This document shows positions 7,000 to 15,377 of a stretch of DNA of 22,582 nucleotides, in pieces (positions within the stretch are counted from its first letter, which is position 1; the number at the start of each line of letters is the position of its first letter). The notes under the pieces are model-generated. The model searched no databases. It was not told where the DNA came from and saw nothing but the letters and a program-made list of their open reading frames with translations. The DNA lies in contig DVGM01000044.1 in assembly GCA_018712705.1 (NCBI GenBank), positions 1 to 22,582 of the forward strand. Direction: 5' to 3'. Source of the stretch: Aphodousia faecalis. GTDB taxonomy: Bacteria; Pseudomonadota; Gammaproteobacteria; Burkholderiales; Burkholderiaceae_F. A program made the position numbers and the translations under genes.

Positions 7000-7035
7000 A
7001 GCGTGCTTTGAGTTAAAAGTACGAAAGGAGAGAAT

Positions 7036-9951
7036 ATGGCAAGTTCGACCGTTTTAGAGTTGGCCAAAGAAATGAAAGTGACTGCCGAAGAATTGCTTCG
7101 TCAGCTCAAAAGTGCCGGCATTGACAAGCACAGTGAAACGGACGCAGTGACCGCTGCCGATCAACGTCAGTTGGTGGACTTTTTGCGTCAGGATCGTCAG
7201 GCTAAAGCCCGCAAAATCACTTTAACCCGTAAAGAGACCACAACGGTTAAGCAGGCCGATGGTCAACATACGGTGAAAGTGGAAGTGCGCAGAAAACGCG
7301 TTCTCGTGAAAAACTCGGCAACAGCGACGACTGCTCGTGAGCAGGCAATGGCCGCAGAACGTGCACGTGCTTTAGAAGAAGCCAAGGCAAAGATGCTGCA
7401 ACAAAAGGCTGAAGAAGAAAAACGTCAAAAAGAGCTTGAAGCTCAGCGTCAGCAAGAAGAAAAATTGGCTCAGGAAAAAGCTGCTCAAGAACAAGCCCGC
7501 GCTAAGGCTCAGGCTGAAGCAGAGGCCGCAGCCGCTCGCGCAGCTCAACAGCCGAAGGCTGCTCCTGCTGCCGATAAGAAACCGTCTGCGCCTAAGGCGG
7601 AAGTGGCTGCAAAGCCTGAAGTTAAGAAAGAGGTTCAGCAGCCGCAAGTGCGTCATGAACAAAAACAGGCTAAACCCGCCGTCAAGCCCAATGACGCTCG
7701 CAAAAATGAAAAGGCTAAGTTCCAACCGAATGCGAAAAAGCCGGTTCAACGTCCTGTAGAACCAAAGGCTCAGCCTGCCGCTTTGTCTGAAGAAGAAATT
7801 AAGCGCCGTCAGGAAGCCAAGCGTAAGGCTGAAGAAGAAGCTCGTGCGATTCGAGAAATGATGAGTAAGCCCAAACCCTCTGTCATGAAGGCCAAGAGCG
7901 ATAAGCCTGCTGAAGGTAAAAAGAATCAGGACAAGAAGAAGGGCAAGAATAACGACCGCGACCGCGACGAAGATCAAGGTGGCAAGAAAAAGGGTGGCAA
8001 GCACGCTGGTGCCAATCATGGCGCAGCGAGCAAATGGGACGATAACCTCAAGCATCGCGGCGGTAACAAGGGCAATGCCCGTGTTATCGATGAGGATGAT
8101 GACGGCAATGAACAATGGCGTGGTTCTCGTAAAAACCGCAATAACCGCCGTCATGAACAGCCCAAGCAACAGCAGGTTCAAAACACAGAACCCGTGGTGC
8201 GTGACGTGAGCGTGCCTGAAACGATCAGCGTGGCTGATCTTGCTCATAAGATGGCCGTTAAAGCCACCGAAGTGATTAAGACGCTCATGAAGATGGGGCA
8301 GATGGTGACGATTAACCAAATGCTCGATCAAGACACCGCGATGATCGTGGTTGAAGAAATGGGACATCATGCGATCGCTGCCAAGCCCGATGATCCGGAA
8401 GCGATTTTGGGCGACATGATGGAAGAAAATACGGCTGAGGCTCTTCCGCGTCCGCCGGTCGTGACCATCATGGGTCACGTTGACCATGGTAAGACAAGCT
8501 TGCTCGACTACATCCGTCGTGCCAAGGTGGCGGCCGGTGAAGCCGGTGGCATTACGCAGCATATCGGTGCCTACCACGTTAAGACGCCGCGTGGCATTGT
8601 GACGTTCTTGGATACCCCGGGGCACGAAGCTTTTACAGCTATGCGTGCGCGCGGTGCTCAGGCAACCGATATTGTGATTTTGGTGGTGGCAGCCGATGAC
8701 GGCGTGATGCCTCAGACGAAGGAAGCTATTGCGCACTCCAAGGCCGCCGGCGTTCCGATGGTGGTGGCGATTAACAAGATCGATAAGCCGGAAGCCAATC
8801 CCGAACGTGTTAAGCAAGAACTTGTCCAAAACGATGTGATGCCTGAAGACTGGGGTGGCGATGTGCCGTTTATTCCGGTGTCCGCCAAGACCGGTCAGGG
8901 CGTAGATGAATTGCTGGAAAACGTGCTGCTTCAAGCCGAAATGCTTGATTTGAAAGCACCGAAGGAAGGCATGGCCAAGGGGCTTGTGATCGAATCCCGT
9001 TTGGATAAGGGTCGCGGTCCGGTGGCATCCATTCTTGTGCAGTCCGGCACTCTTCACCGCGGTGACATTGTTTTAGCGGGCGCTGAATTCGGTCGTGTCC
9101 GTGCCATGATCAATGAAACGGGTAAGGCAGTAAGTGAAGCCGGTCCTTCCATTCCGGTGGAAATTCAAGGTCTGTCGGGTGTGCCGCAGGCCGGCGATGA
9201 AATCATGGTTTTGCCCGATGAACGTAAAGCCCGTGAAATCGCTCTTTTCCGTCAAGGTAAGTACCGTGATGTGAAATTGGCTAAGCAGCAAGCCGCTAAA
9301 CTGGAAAATATTTTCTCGGATGCGGCCAATGGCGAAGTGAAGACCCTCGCCTTGATTGTGAAGGCAGACGTTCAGGGTTCTACCGAAGCTATTGTTCACG
9401 CCTTGACGAAGTTGTCCAACGATGAAGTGCGCGTTCAGGTGGTGCACTCTGCCGTGGGTGGCGTTTCGGAAACGGACGTCAACTTGGCCCTGGCTAGCAA
9501 AGCGGTCATCATCGGCTTTAACGTGCGTGCCGATGCGCCGGCTCGTAAGCTCGCCGAAACCAACGGTGTTGATATCCGCTACTACAACATCATTTACGAT
9601 GCCGTGGATGATGTGAAGGCTGCTATGAGCGGTATGCTCGCACCGGAAAAACGCGAAACCGTTTTGGGCTTGGTGGAAATTCGTCAATGTATCCGCGTGC
9701 CTAAGGTTGGCATGATTGCCGGCTGTAAGGTTTTGGAAGGTGTGGTTCGTCGTACGGCTTCGGCTCGACTGCTTCGCGACAATGTCGTGATTTGGACAGG
9801 GGAATTAAACTCCTTGCGCCACTTCAAGGACGATGTCAGAGAAGTGAAGGCCGGTTTGGAATGCGGTTTGTCGCTTAAAGGCTACGATGACATCAAAGAG
9901 GGCGATCAGCTGGAAATCTTTGAAGTCACGGAAGTGGCCCGTACGCTTTAA
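7036..9951 (+). CDS. infB: Translation initiation factor IF-2
   Basis: IF2 is the GTPase that places fMet-tRNA on the 30S subunit and drives subunit joining. The 971-residue protein has an IF2_N domain (about 2-55, starting SSTVLELAKEMKV) and a long charged Lys/Ala/Glu/Gln coiled-coil linker (about 95-290). A basic Asn/Gly/Arg-rich stretch (about 290-385) and a second N-terminal fold (about 388-445) follow. The G domain carries G1 GHVDHGKT (480-487), G3 DTPGHE (526-531), G4 NKID (580-583) and G5 SAK (616-618). Domains II-IV complete the protein. AGGAG precedes ATG 7036. The gap from nusA is 36 nt, with no terminator. Confidence 0.98.
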   Translation: MASSTVLELAKEMKVTAEELLRQLKSAGIDKHSETDAVTAADQRQLVDFLRQDRQAKARKITLTRKETTTVKQADGQHTVKVEVRRKRVLVKNSATATTAREQAMAAERARALEEAKAKMLQQKAEEEKRQKELEAQRQQEEKLAQEKAAQEQARAKAQAEAEAAAARAAQQPKAAPAADKKPSAPKAEVAAKPEVKKEVQQPQVRHEQKQAKPAVKPNDARKNEKAKFQPNAKKPVQRPVEPKAQPAALSEEEIKRRQEAKRKAEEEARAIREMMSKPKPSVMKAKSDKPAEGKKNQDKKKGKNNDRDRDEDQGGKKKGGKHAGANHGAASKWDDNLKHRGGNKGNARVIDEDDDGNEQWRGSRKNRNNRRHEQPKQQQVQNTEPVVRDVSVPETISVADLAHKMAVKATEVIKTLMKMGQMVTINQMLDQDTAMIVVEEMGHHAIAAKPDDPEAILGDMMEENTAEALPRPPVVTIMGHVDHGKTSLLDYIRRAKVAAGEAGGITQHIGAYHVKTPRGIVTFLDTPGHEAFTAMRARGAQATDIVILVVAADDGVMPQTKEAIAHSKAAGVPMVVAINKIDKPEANPERVKQELVQNDVMPEDWGGDVPFIPVSAKTGQGVDELLENVLLQAEMLDLKAPKEGMAKGLVIESRLDKGRGPVASILVQSGTLHRGDIVLAGAEFGRVRAMINETGKAVSEAGPSIPVEIQGLSGVPQAGDEIMVLPDERKAREIALFRQGKYRDVKLAKQQAAKLENIFSDAANGEVKTLALIVKADVQGSTEAIVHALTKLSNDEVRVQVVHSAVGGVSETDVNLALASKAVIIGFNVRADAPARKLAETNGVDIRYYNIIYDAVDDVKAAMSGMLAPEKRETVLGLVEIRQCIRVPKVGMIAGCKVLEGVVRRTASARLLRDNVVIWTGELNSLRHFKDDVREVKAGLECGLSLKGYDDIKEGDQLEIFEVTEVARTL

Positions 9952-9959
9952 TAGAAAAC

Positions 9960-9997
9960 GGGCGGCTTGTTTGAAAGATAACTTTTACTGGCCGCCC
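9960..9997 (+). other. Hairpin in the infB-rbfA intergenic gap
   Basis: GGGCGGC (9960-9966) is complementary to GCCGCCC (9991-9997), with a 24-nt AT-rich loop. No T tract follows, so it does not look like an intrinsic terminator. It may be a processing or stability site in the polycistronic mRNA. Confidence 0.45.
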
Positions 9998-10022
9998 TGA
10001 AGTATTAAGAAAGGATTGTGAC

Positions 10023-10385
10023 ATGAGAGCTGCAAAACCGGGACGCGCCCTGCGTGTGGCCGATCAGATTCAAAAGGATCTGGCTCGTTTAATTCCTCAG
10101 GAAGTGCGAGATCCGCGAGTGGGTCTGGTGACCTTGACAGGCTGTGAAATTACACCTGATTATGCTCATGCGAAGGTTTATTTCACGGTGATCGGGGCCG
10201 AGCCTGAACAAGCCAAGCAAGGCTTAAACGCTGCCGCCGGAATGCTTCGTAACCATCTTTTCAAACTGTTGTCGATTCATACAGTGCCGACATTGCACTT
10301 TGAACATGACACCAGTGTGGCCAAGGGTTTCGAAATGGACCGCCTGATTGATGAGGCGATGAAGCAAACCAAGGGCGAAGAATGA
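10023..10385 (+). CDS. rbfA: 30S ribosome-binding factor RbfA
   Basis: RbfA is a small KH-fold protein that binds the 30S subunit near 16S helix 1, assists late maturation, and is needed for growth in the cold. The 120-residue product matches family length. It contains the usual features: the basic start GRALRVADQIQKDLARLI, the block VRDPRVGLVTLTGCEITPDYAHAKVYFTV, and the C-terminal core ending LHFEHDTSVAKGFEMDRLI. AAAGGA lies just before ATG 10023. The stop overlaps the truB start by 4 nt (ATGA), so the two are translationally coupled. Confidence 0.96.
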   Translation: MRAAKPGRALRVADQIQKDLARLIPQEVRDPRVGLVTLTGCEITPDYAHAKVYFTVIGAEPEQAKQGLNAAAGMLRNHLFKLLSIHTVPTLHFEHDTSVAKGFEMDRLIDEAMKQTKGEE

Positions 10386-11302
10386 AAAGAAAAGGCCGAG
10401 TTGTAGACGGGGTGCTTTTGCTTGATAAGCCCTATGCGATGACCTCAAACGCGGCGCTGCAGACAGCCAGACGTTTGTTGAATGCGCAAAAAGCCGGTCA
10501 TACGGGAACACTTGATCCGCTTGCAAGCGGCCTGTTGGCGCTCACCTTTGGTGAAGCGACTAAATTTTCTGCCGATCTTTTGCATGCCGATAAAACCTAT
10601 ATTGCCGGCATTAAGCTCGGTCAGAAGACAACAACGGGTGACTTGGAGGGAGACTTTTTGCAGACCCGCCCGGTCCGTGTCAATCGGGCTGACATTGAAA
10701 AGGCACTGGACGCTTTTAGAGGCGACATTTTGCAGGTGCCCCCGATGTTTTCAGCCCTAAAGCGTGACGGAAAAACGCTCTACGATTTGGCCCGTGAAGG
10801 TGTAAGCATTGAGCGTGAGGCCCGCTCGGTGCGGATTGAAAAATTAGAGATCCTTGAATTTGCCGATGAACTCTTAACGGTTGAAGTGACGTGTTCCAAG
10901 GGGACTTATATTCGGGTGCTCGCTGAAGATATCGGTGAGGCTCTCGGCTGTGGTGCTCATTTGGCAAGTTTAAGAAGAACAAAGGTAGGAGTGCTTTCGC
11001 TTGAAGACGCTGTTACCTTACAGGCGCTTGAGACGATGTCTGTTGATGAGCGTCTGGCAACTTTAAAACCGCTTGATGCGTTAATGCAGACGCTTCCTGC
11101 GGTGCATTTAAGCGAAAACGACTGCGTGCGCTTTTGCCATGGCCAGCGATTGGCCCTTGGTTTACCGAGTTGCCCGCGTGTCAGGGTCTATGGACCTGAT
11201 GAACAAATGGTGGGAACGGCCCGCGTTAACGAACGCGGTGTGCTCGAACCTGAACGATTAATTGCCAACAAGAAAGATATTGAGGCAACAAATGACGACT
11301 AG
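10382..11302 (+). CDS. truB: tRNA pseudouridine(55) synthase TruB
   Basis: TruB makes pseudouridine 55 in the T loop of elongator tRNAs and also acts as a tRNA-folding chaperone. The 306-residue protein has the TruB motif I at the N-terminus (GVLLLDKPYAMTSN) and the catalytic motif GHTGTLDPLASGLL with nucleophile Asp45. The family blocks YIAGIKLGQKTTTGDLEGD and CSKGTYIRVLAEDIGEALG are also present, along with a C-terminal PUA-like segment. It overlaps rbfA by 4 nt at its start and the typA ATG by 11 nt at its end, so translational coupling runs through all three genes. Confidence 0.96.
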   Translation: MKRKGRVVDGVLLLDKPYAMTSNAALQTARRLLNAQKAGHTGTLDPLASGLLALTFGEATKFSADLLHADKTYIAGIKLGQKTTTGDLEGDFLQTRPVRVNRADIEKALDAFRGDILQVPPMFSALKRDGKTLYDLAREGVSIEREARSVRIEKLEILEFADELLTVEVTCSKGTYIRVLAEDIGEALGCGAHLASLRRTKVGVLSLEDAVTLQALETMSVDERLATLKPLDALMQTLPAVHLSENDCVRFCHGQRLALGLPSCPRVRVYGPDEQMVGTARVNERGVLEPERLIANKKDIEATNDD

Positions 11303-13148
11303 TACTCGTGCTATTCGCAATATCGCGATTATTGCGCACGTCGACCACGGTAAGACAACCTTGGTGGACAAGCTTTTGCGCGCTGCCGGCACTTTCCGTG
11401 CCAATCAAGAAGTCCAAGAACGTGTAATGGACAGTGGTGATTTGGAACGTGAACGCGGTATTACGATTTTGGCTAAAAACTGCGCTGTGGAATACGAAGG
11501 CACCCACATCAACATCATTGATACCCCGGGGCACGCCGACTTCGGCGGTGAAGTCGAACGCGTGTTGTCCATGGTCGATGGTGTATTGCTTTTGGTCGAC
11601 GCCGTGGAAGGTCCGATGCCGCAGACGCGCTTTGTGACCCGTAAAGCTTTGGCTTTGGGATTAAAGCCCATTGTTGTGATCAATAAGATTGACCGTCCGG
11701 GTGCCCGTCCGGATTGGGTTTTGAACCAAACGTTTGACTTATTTGATAAGTTGGGTGCCACTGAAGAACAGCTCGACTTCCCCGTGATTTACTGCTCGGC
11801 CTTGGAAGGCGTTGCCGGCTATAGCGACAACATTGAAGAGCTCAAGAAAGTGGGCAATATGCGTGCCATTTTTGACACCGTCATTGAAAAAGTGCCGGTT
11901 CGTGATGATGACCCGGATGGCCCGCTTCAGTTGCAGATTTGCTCGCTCGATTACTCGAGCTACGTCGGTAAGATCGGTATCGGTCGTGTGCACCGCGGTC
12001 GCATCCACGCAGGCGAAGACGTCTGCGTGATGAACGGACCGGACGATACACCCAAGAAGGTCAAAGTCAATCAGATCCTCATGTTTGAAGGTTTGGACCG
12101 CAAGCTTGTGGATTCGGCCGAGGCCGGTGACATTGTGCTTGTAAACGGCATTGAAGAATTGTCTATCGGTACGACCATTACGGATTTGGAACACCCCGAA
12201 GCGCTGCCGCTTTTGAAAGTGGACGAACCGACGCTTTCCATGAATTTCCAAGTAAACACGAGCCCCTTGGCAGGCCGTGAAGGCAAGTACGTGACAAGCC
12301 GTCAGCTTCGTGAACGTCTTGAACGGGAATTGAAGTCCAATGTGGCCATGCGTATGAAACTCACTGACGATGAAACCGTCTTTGAAGTCTGCGGCCGTGG
12401 TGAATTGCACCTGACGATTTTGATTGAAAATATGCGCCGCGAAGGTTACGAATTGGCCGTTTCGCGTCCCCGTGTGTTGCTCAAGGAAATCAACGGTCAA
12501 AAGATGGAACCGTATGAAGTGCTCACAGTTGATGTTGAAGAAGATCACCAAGGCGCTGTGATGGAGGAATTGGGCCGCCGCAAGGGCGATTTGCAGGATA
12601 TGCAACCTGACGGCAAGGGCCGCGTGCGTTTGGAATACCGTATTCCGGCCCGCGGTTTGATCGGCTTCCAAAGTGAATTCATGACCATGTGTCGCGGTAC
12701 CGGCATTATGAGTCACGTTTTTGATGACTACGGTCCGATCAAAGAAGGTGATGTCGGTGAACGCCGCAACGGTGTGTTGATTAGTCAGGATGACGGTGAA
12801 GCCGTTGCCTACGCTCTTTGGAAGTTGCAAGATCGCGGCCGTATGTTTGTCAAACCGGGCGATAAGCTCTACGAAGGCATGATTATCGGTATTCACTCTC
12901 GCGACAACGATATCGTTGTGAATCCGATTCGCGGCAAGCAGCTCACCAACATCCGTGCCTCGGGTACCGATGAAGCCATTCGTCTCGTGCCGCCTGTGCA
13001 GTTGACGCTTGAAAGCGCGGTTGAATTCATCAACGATGACGAATTGGTGGAAATCACCCCGCACACGATTCGTTTGAGAAAGCGTTATTTGACCGAAATT
13101 GATCGTCGCCGTCACGCCCGCGCCGAGCGCGAGCAAAACGCATCATAA
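11292..13148 (+). CDS. typA: Translational GTPase TypA/BipA
   Basis: BipA is an EF-G-like ribosome-binding GTPase needed for 50S assembly and growth under stress or cold. The 618-residue product has G1 AHVDHGKT (15-22), DTPGHADF (G3) and NKIDRPGARPDWV (G4). Domain II, an EF-G-like domain III/V, and the BipA-specific C-terminal domain (GMIIGIHSRDNDIVVNPIRG followed by an Arg/His-rich end) come after. An upstream in-frame ATG at 11262 would add ten residues inside truB. ATG 11292 is preferred because GAGG (11282-11285) lies 6 nt before it and the family begins just ahead of RNIAIIAHVDHG. Confidence 0.96.
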   Translation: MTTSTRAIRNIAIIAHVDHGKTTLVDKLLRAAGTFRANQEVQERVMDSGDLERERGITILAKNCAVEYEGTHINIIDTPGHADFGGEVERVLSMVDGVLLLVDAVEGPMPQTRFVTRKALALGLKPIVVINKIDRPGARPDWVLNQTFDLFDKLGATEEQLDFPVIYCSALEGVAGYSDNIEELKKVGNMRAIFDTVIEKVPVRDDDPDGPLQLQICSLDYSSYVGKIGIGRVHRGRIHAGEDVCVMNGPDDTPKKVKVNQILMFEGLDRKLVDSAEAGDIVLVNGIEELSIGTTITDLEHPEALPLLKVDEPTLSMNFQVNTSPLAGREGKYVTSRQLRERLERELKSNVAMRMKLTDDETVFEVCGRGELHLTILIENMRREGYELAVSRPRVLLKEINGQKMEPYEVLTVDVEEDHQGAVMEELGRRKGDLQDMQPDGKGRVRLEYRIPARGLIGFQSEFMTMCRGTGIMSHVFDDYGPIKEGDVGERRNGVLISQDDGEAVAYALWKLQDRGRMFVKPGDKLYEGMIIGIHSRDNDIVVNPIRGKQLTNIRASGTDEAIRLVPPVQLTLESAVEFINDDELVEITPHTIRLRKRYLTEIDRRRHARAEREQNAS

Positions 13149-13157
13149 TTTTTCGGC

Positions 13158-13553
13158 ATGAAGAAAAAGAAAGCGCCCGCATTGTGTCCTTGCGGTAGTC
13201 TTCTTGACTACAAGGACTGTTGCGGGCGTTTTCATGAAAAAGAACCTGCGCCAGACGCCTTAAGTCTGATGAAAAGCCGCTACAGTGCTTTTGTAAAAAA
13301 GGACACGGATTATCTGCTAAGGACTTGGCATGAAAGCACACGACCGAGTGTTTTGGATTTAAGCGAACCGATTAAGTGGCTTGGTTTGGAAATTGTTTCC
13401 TATGAGTCAGAAGGCGATAGCGCAACGGTTTCTTTTATCGCACGTGGCAAGATTAATGGTCGGGCCTTTCGGCAGATTGAAAAAAGCCGTTTTGTCCGTG
13501 AAAACGGTCTGTGGTTTTATGTGGACGGAGATGTAGCCGATGAGCACGCTTAA
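13158..13553 (+). CDS. ychJ: YchJ-family (UPF0225) SEC-C motif protein
   Basis: A 131-residue protein of the YchJ/UPF0225 family. The N-terminal SEC-C zinc-binding motif is clear: Cys10-Pro-Cys12, then Cys21-Cys22. Next comes the family block ALSLMKSRYSAFVKKDTDYL and a small NTF2-like domain (about 60-125), with the characteristic SFIARGKINGRAFRQIEKSRFVRE region. The cellular role of the family is not established; SEC-C motifs in other proteins bind zinc and can contact SecB or ribosomes. It starts 9 nt after typA and overlaps scpB by 14 nt, so it is expressed as part of this operon. Confidence 0.9.
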   Translation: MKKKKAPALCPCGSLLDYKDCCGRFHEKEPAPDALSLMKSRYSAFVKKDTDYLLRTWHESTRPSVLDLSEPIKWLGLEIVSYESEGDSATVSFIARGKINGRAFRQIEKSRFVRENGLWFYVDGDVADEHA

Positions 13554-14241
13554 TGAAAATCCCAAATGGATTCTTGAAGGCGCGCTTTTAACAAGTGATG
13601 TGCCTTTGTCCGTATCGACGCTCAGGGAGTGTTTGGATAAGCGTTTTACAAAGGCGCAGGTCTTGCAGATGCTCGCCGAGCTTCAGGATGACTGGCAGGG
13701 GCGGGCGCTTGAATTGCGCGAAGTGGCCGAAGGTCTTTGGCGATTCCAGTCAGTTTCGGCGATGCGCGAGATACTGCGAAAGCTCCATCCGGAAGAAGCG
13801 CCGAAATACAGCCGTACTGTGATGGAAACATTGGCGGTGATTGCTTATCGTCAGCCCGTAACGCGCGGAGACATTGAAAAGATTCGCGGTGTGACGGTAA
13901 ATCCTAATGCCATTAAAACTTTACTTGATCGCAATTGGATTGAAGTCATCGGCCGTCGGGAGACAATCGGTCACCCGGAATTATTTGCGACAACAAGACA
14001 ATTTTTGGTGGATTTGGGATTGAATTCTTTACAGGATTTACCCAGTATCGGGCCCGATGAGGAACCCCAGGTTGAAGCCTTTGAATTGTTTGAGGGGCAA
14101 TCCCAGAGTAAGCCGCCTTCCCGGTTAAGTGATCGGCAGGAGCTAAAGGCCATTGATGATGAACACGCAAGATTAGAAAGTCTGATCCAACCTTTGGATT
14201 TTGGAGATAGTGATGATGAAGAAAAAAATCAGTCCGAATAA
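13540..14241 (+). CDS. scpB: Segregation and condensation protein B
   Basis: ScpB is the winged-helix (kite) subunit that dimerises and binds ScpA in the SMC-ScpAB condensin, which compacts and segregates chromosomes. The 233-residue product has two winged-helix domains. The second carries the family signature YSRTVMETLAVIAYRQPVTRGDIEKIRGV, followed by GRRETIGHPELFATTRQFLVDLGL. The C-terminal 60 residues are acidic and poorly conserved. It overlaps ychJ by 14 nt and rluB by 29 nt. The partners scpA and smc are not in this window. Placement beside rluB is common in proteobacteria. Confidence 0.94.
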   Translation: MSTLNENPKWILEGALLTSDVPLSVSTLRECLDKRFTKAQVLQMLAELQDDWQGRALELREVAEGLWRFQSVSAMREILRKLHPEEAPKYSRTVMETLAVIAYRQPVTRGDIEKIRGVTVNPNAIKTLLDRNWIEVIGRRETIGHPELFATTRQFLVDLGLNSLQDLPSIGPDEEPQVEAFELFEGQSQSKPPSRLSDRQELKAIDDEHARLESLIQPLDFGDSDDEEKNQSE

Positions 14242-15346
14242 AAAAGGGGTGGTTCAGAAAGCGCCGGCTAAACGAACGCCCTTTCGAGCGCCTCAGGCTA
14301 AAAGGCTGCGAGCCGTAACGCCAAAAGTTGCGCCCGAGGAAAAGGTTGTGCCGACAGTCTCCCAAGAGGGGAATGTAACCGGAGAAAAACTTCAGAAAGT
14401 ATTGGCTGATGCCGGTTTGGGTTCGCGCCGCGAAATGGAAGCACTTATTGCGACCGGTGTGGTGACGGTTAACGGCGATGTGGCTAAGGTGGGCGACCGC
14501 GTTCGTCTCAATGACATGATTCGGGTGCGAGGTCGCTTGGTCAAACGTGCGGCGGTCGTCAACGATGTGCCGAAAGTGTTGCTCTACCATAAGCCAGCCG
14601 GAGAAATTGTTTCAGCCGATGACCCCCAAGGCAGGCCCAGTGTGTTTGATCGTTTGCCGAAACTCAATGGTGAACGTTGGATTGCGGTTGGCCGCCTTGA
14701 CTTTAACACCGAGGGGGTTTTGCTATTTACCACGAGTGGCGCTTTAGCCAATATGCTCATGCACCCGCGCTATCGAATTGAGCGCGAGTACGCGGTGCGT
14801 GTACAGGGTGAATTGAGCGAAGAAAACAAAGATAAGCTTTTGAAGGGTATTAAGCTCGACGATGGTCCTGCGTCTTTTTCACGTATCGAGGACATTGGCG
14901 GCGTTTCCTCTAATCATTGGTATCGGGTGACGCTCGCTGAAGGACGCAATCGTGAAGTGCGCCGTATTTTTGATGCGGTGGGATTGACGGTCTCGCGTTT
15001 GATTCGTGTTCGTTTCGGTGCCGTGTTGCTGCCCAAGGATCTGCCGCGCGGAGCAAAGATGCGCTTGAGCGATGAATGGGTCAAGGGTTGGATTGAAGAC
15101 TTAAAGGCGGGCAGCACCCGAGCGGGGGTTGTTCCGGGAAGCACGAAGGATGGGGCTGGTAAGACTCGTACCCGTTCAAAAGCCCAAGCCGGTGTCGGAG
15201 CCAATAAAGGGGGACGTAAGTTTGCCGCTAAAAAAGACGTCTATGACAAAGGCTATGAAGGAGTGGCAGAGTCCAAAAAGCGTCATGCCAAGCGTGTCAT
15301 AAACGTTAACAAAACGAATAGGGCGGTTAAGCGCTCAAGTCGTTAA
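14213..15346 (+). CDS. rluB: 23S rRNA pseudouridine synthase (RluB type)
   Basis: An RsuA/RluB-family enzyme, most likely making pseudouridine at 23S position 2605 (E. coli numbering). In the 377-residue product an S4 RNA-binding domain (about 57-105, EKLQKVLADAGLGSRREMEALI) precedes the catalytic domain with VGRLDFNTEGVLLFT and nucleophile Asp163. REVRRIFDAVGLTVSRLIRVRFG follows. Both ends are long, basic, low-complexity tails, usual in betaproteobacterial RluB. A TTG at 14201 is also in frame; ATG 14213 (or 14216) is preferred, with GGAG at 14203-14206 six nt upstream. The start lies inside scpB. RluB rather than RsuA/RluE is inferred from the scpB neighbour and the extensions. Confidence 0.9.
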   Translation: MMKKKISPNKKGVVQKAPAKRTPFRAPQAKRLRAVTPKVAPEEKVVPTVSQEGNVTGEKLQKVLADAGLGSRREMEALIATGVVTVNGDVAKVGDRVRLNDMIRVRGRLVKRAAVVNDVPKVLLYHKPAGEIVSADDPQGRPSVFDRLPKLNGERWIAVGRLDFNTEGVLLFTTSGALANMLMHPRYRIEREYAVRVQGELSEENKDKLLKGIKLDDGPASFSRIEDIGGVSSNHWYRVTLAEGRNREVRRIFDAVGLTVSRLIRVRFGAVLLPKDLPRGAKMRLSDEWVKGWIEDLKAGSTRAGVVPGSTKDGAGKTRTRSKAQAGVGANKGGRKFAAKKDVYDKGYEGVAESKKRHAKRVINVNKTNRAVKRSSR

Positions 15347-15377
15347 AATGACGACGAAATATTTTTGATTGAAGCCA

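Noticed and set aside
7372..9057. 561-codon open frame antisense to infB
   Set aside because: It is a by-product of strong codon bias in infB, which shows all IF2 motifs in the sense frame. The antisense product has no recognisable domain.
11739..13136. 465-codon open frame antisense to typA
   Set aside because: Same cause: complementary shadow of a well-conserved GTPase gene. It lacks a sensible start signal and matches no family known to me.
14201..14212. TTG start for rluB, and similarly TTG starts at 15369 (msbA) and 18203 (permease)
   Set aside because: Each has an ATG a few codons downstream with an equal or better ribosome binding site and better family fit.
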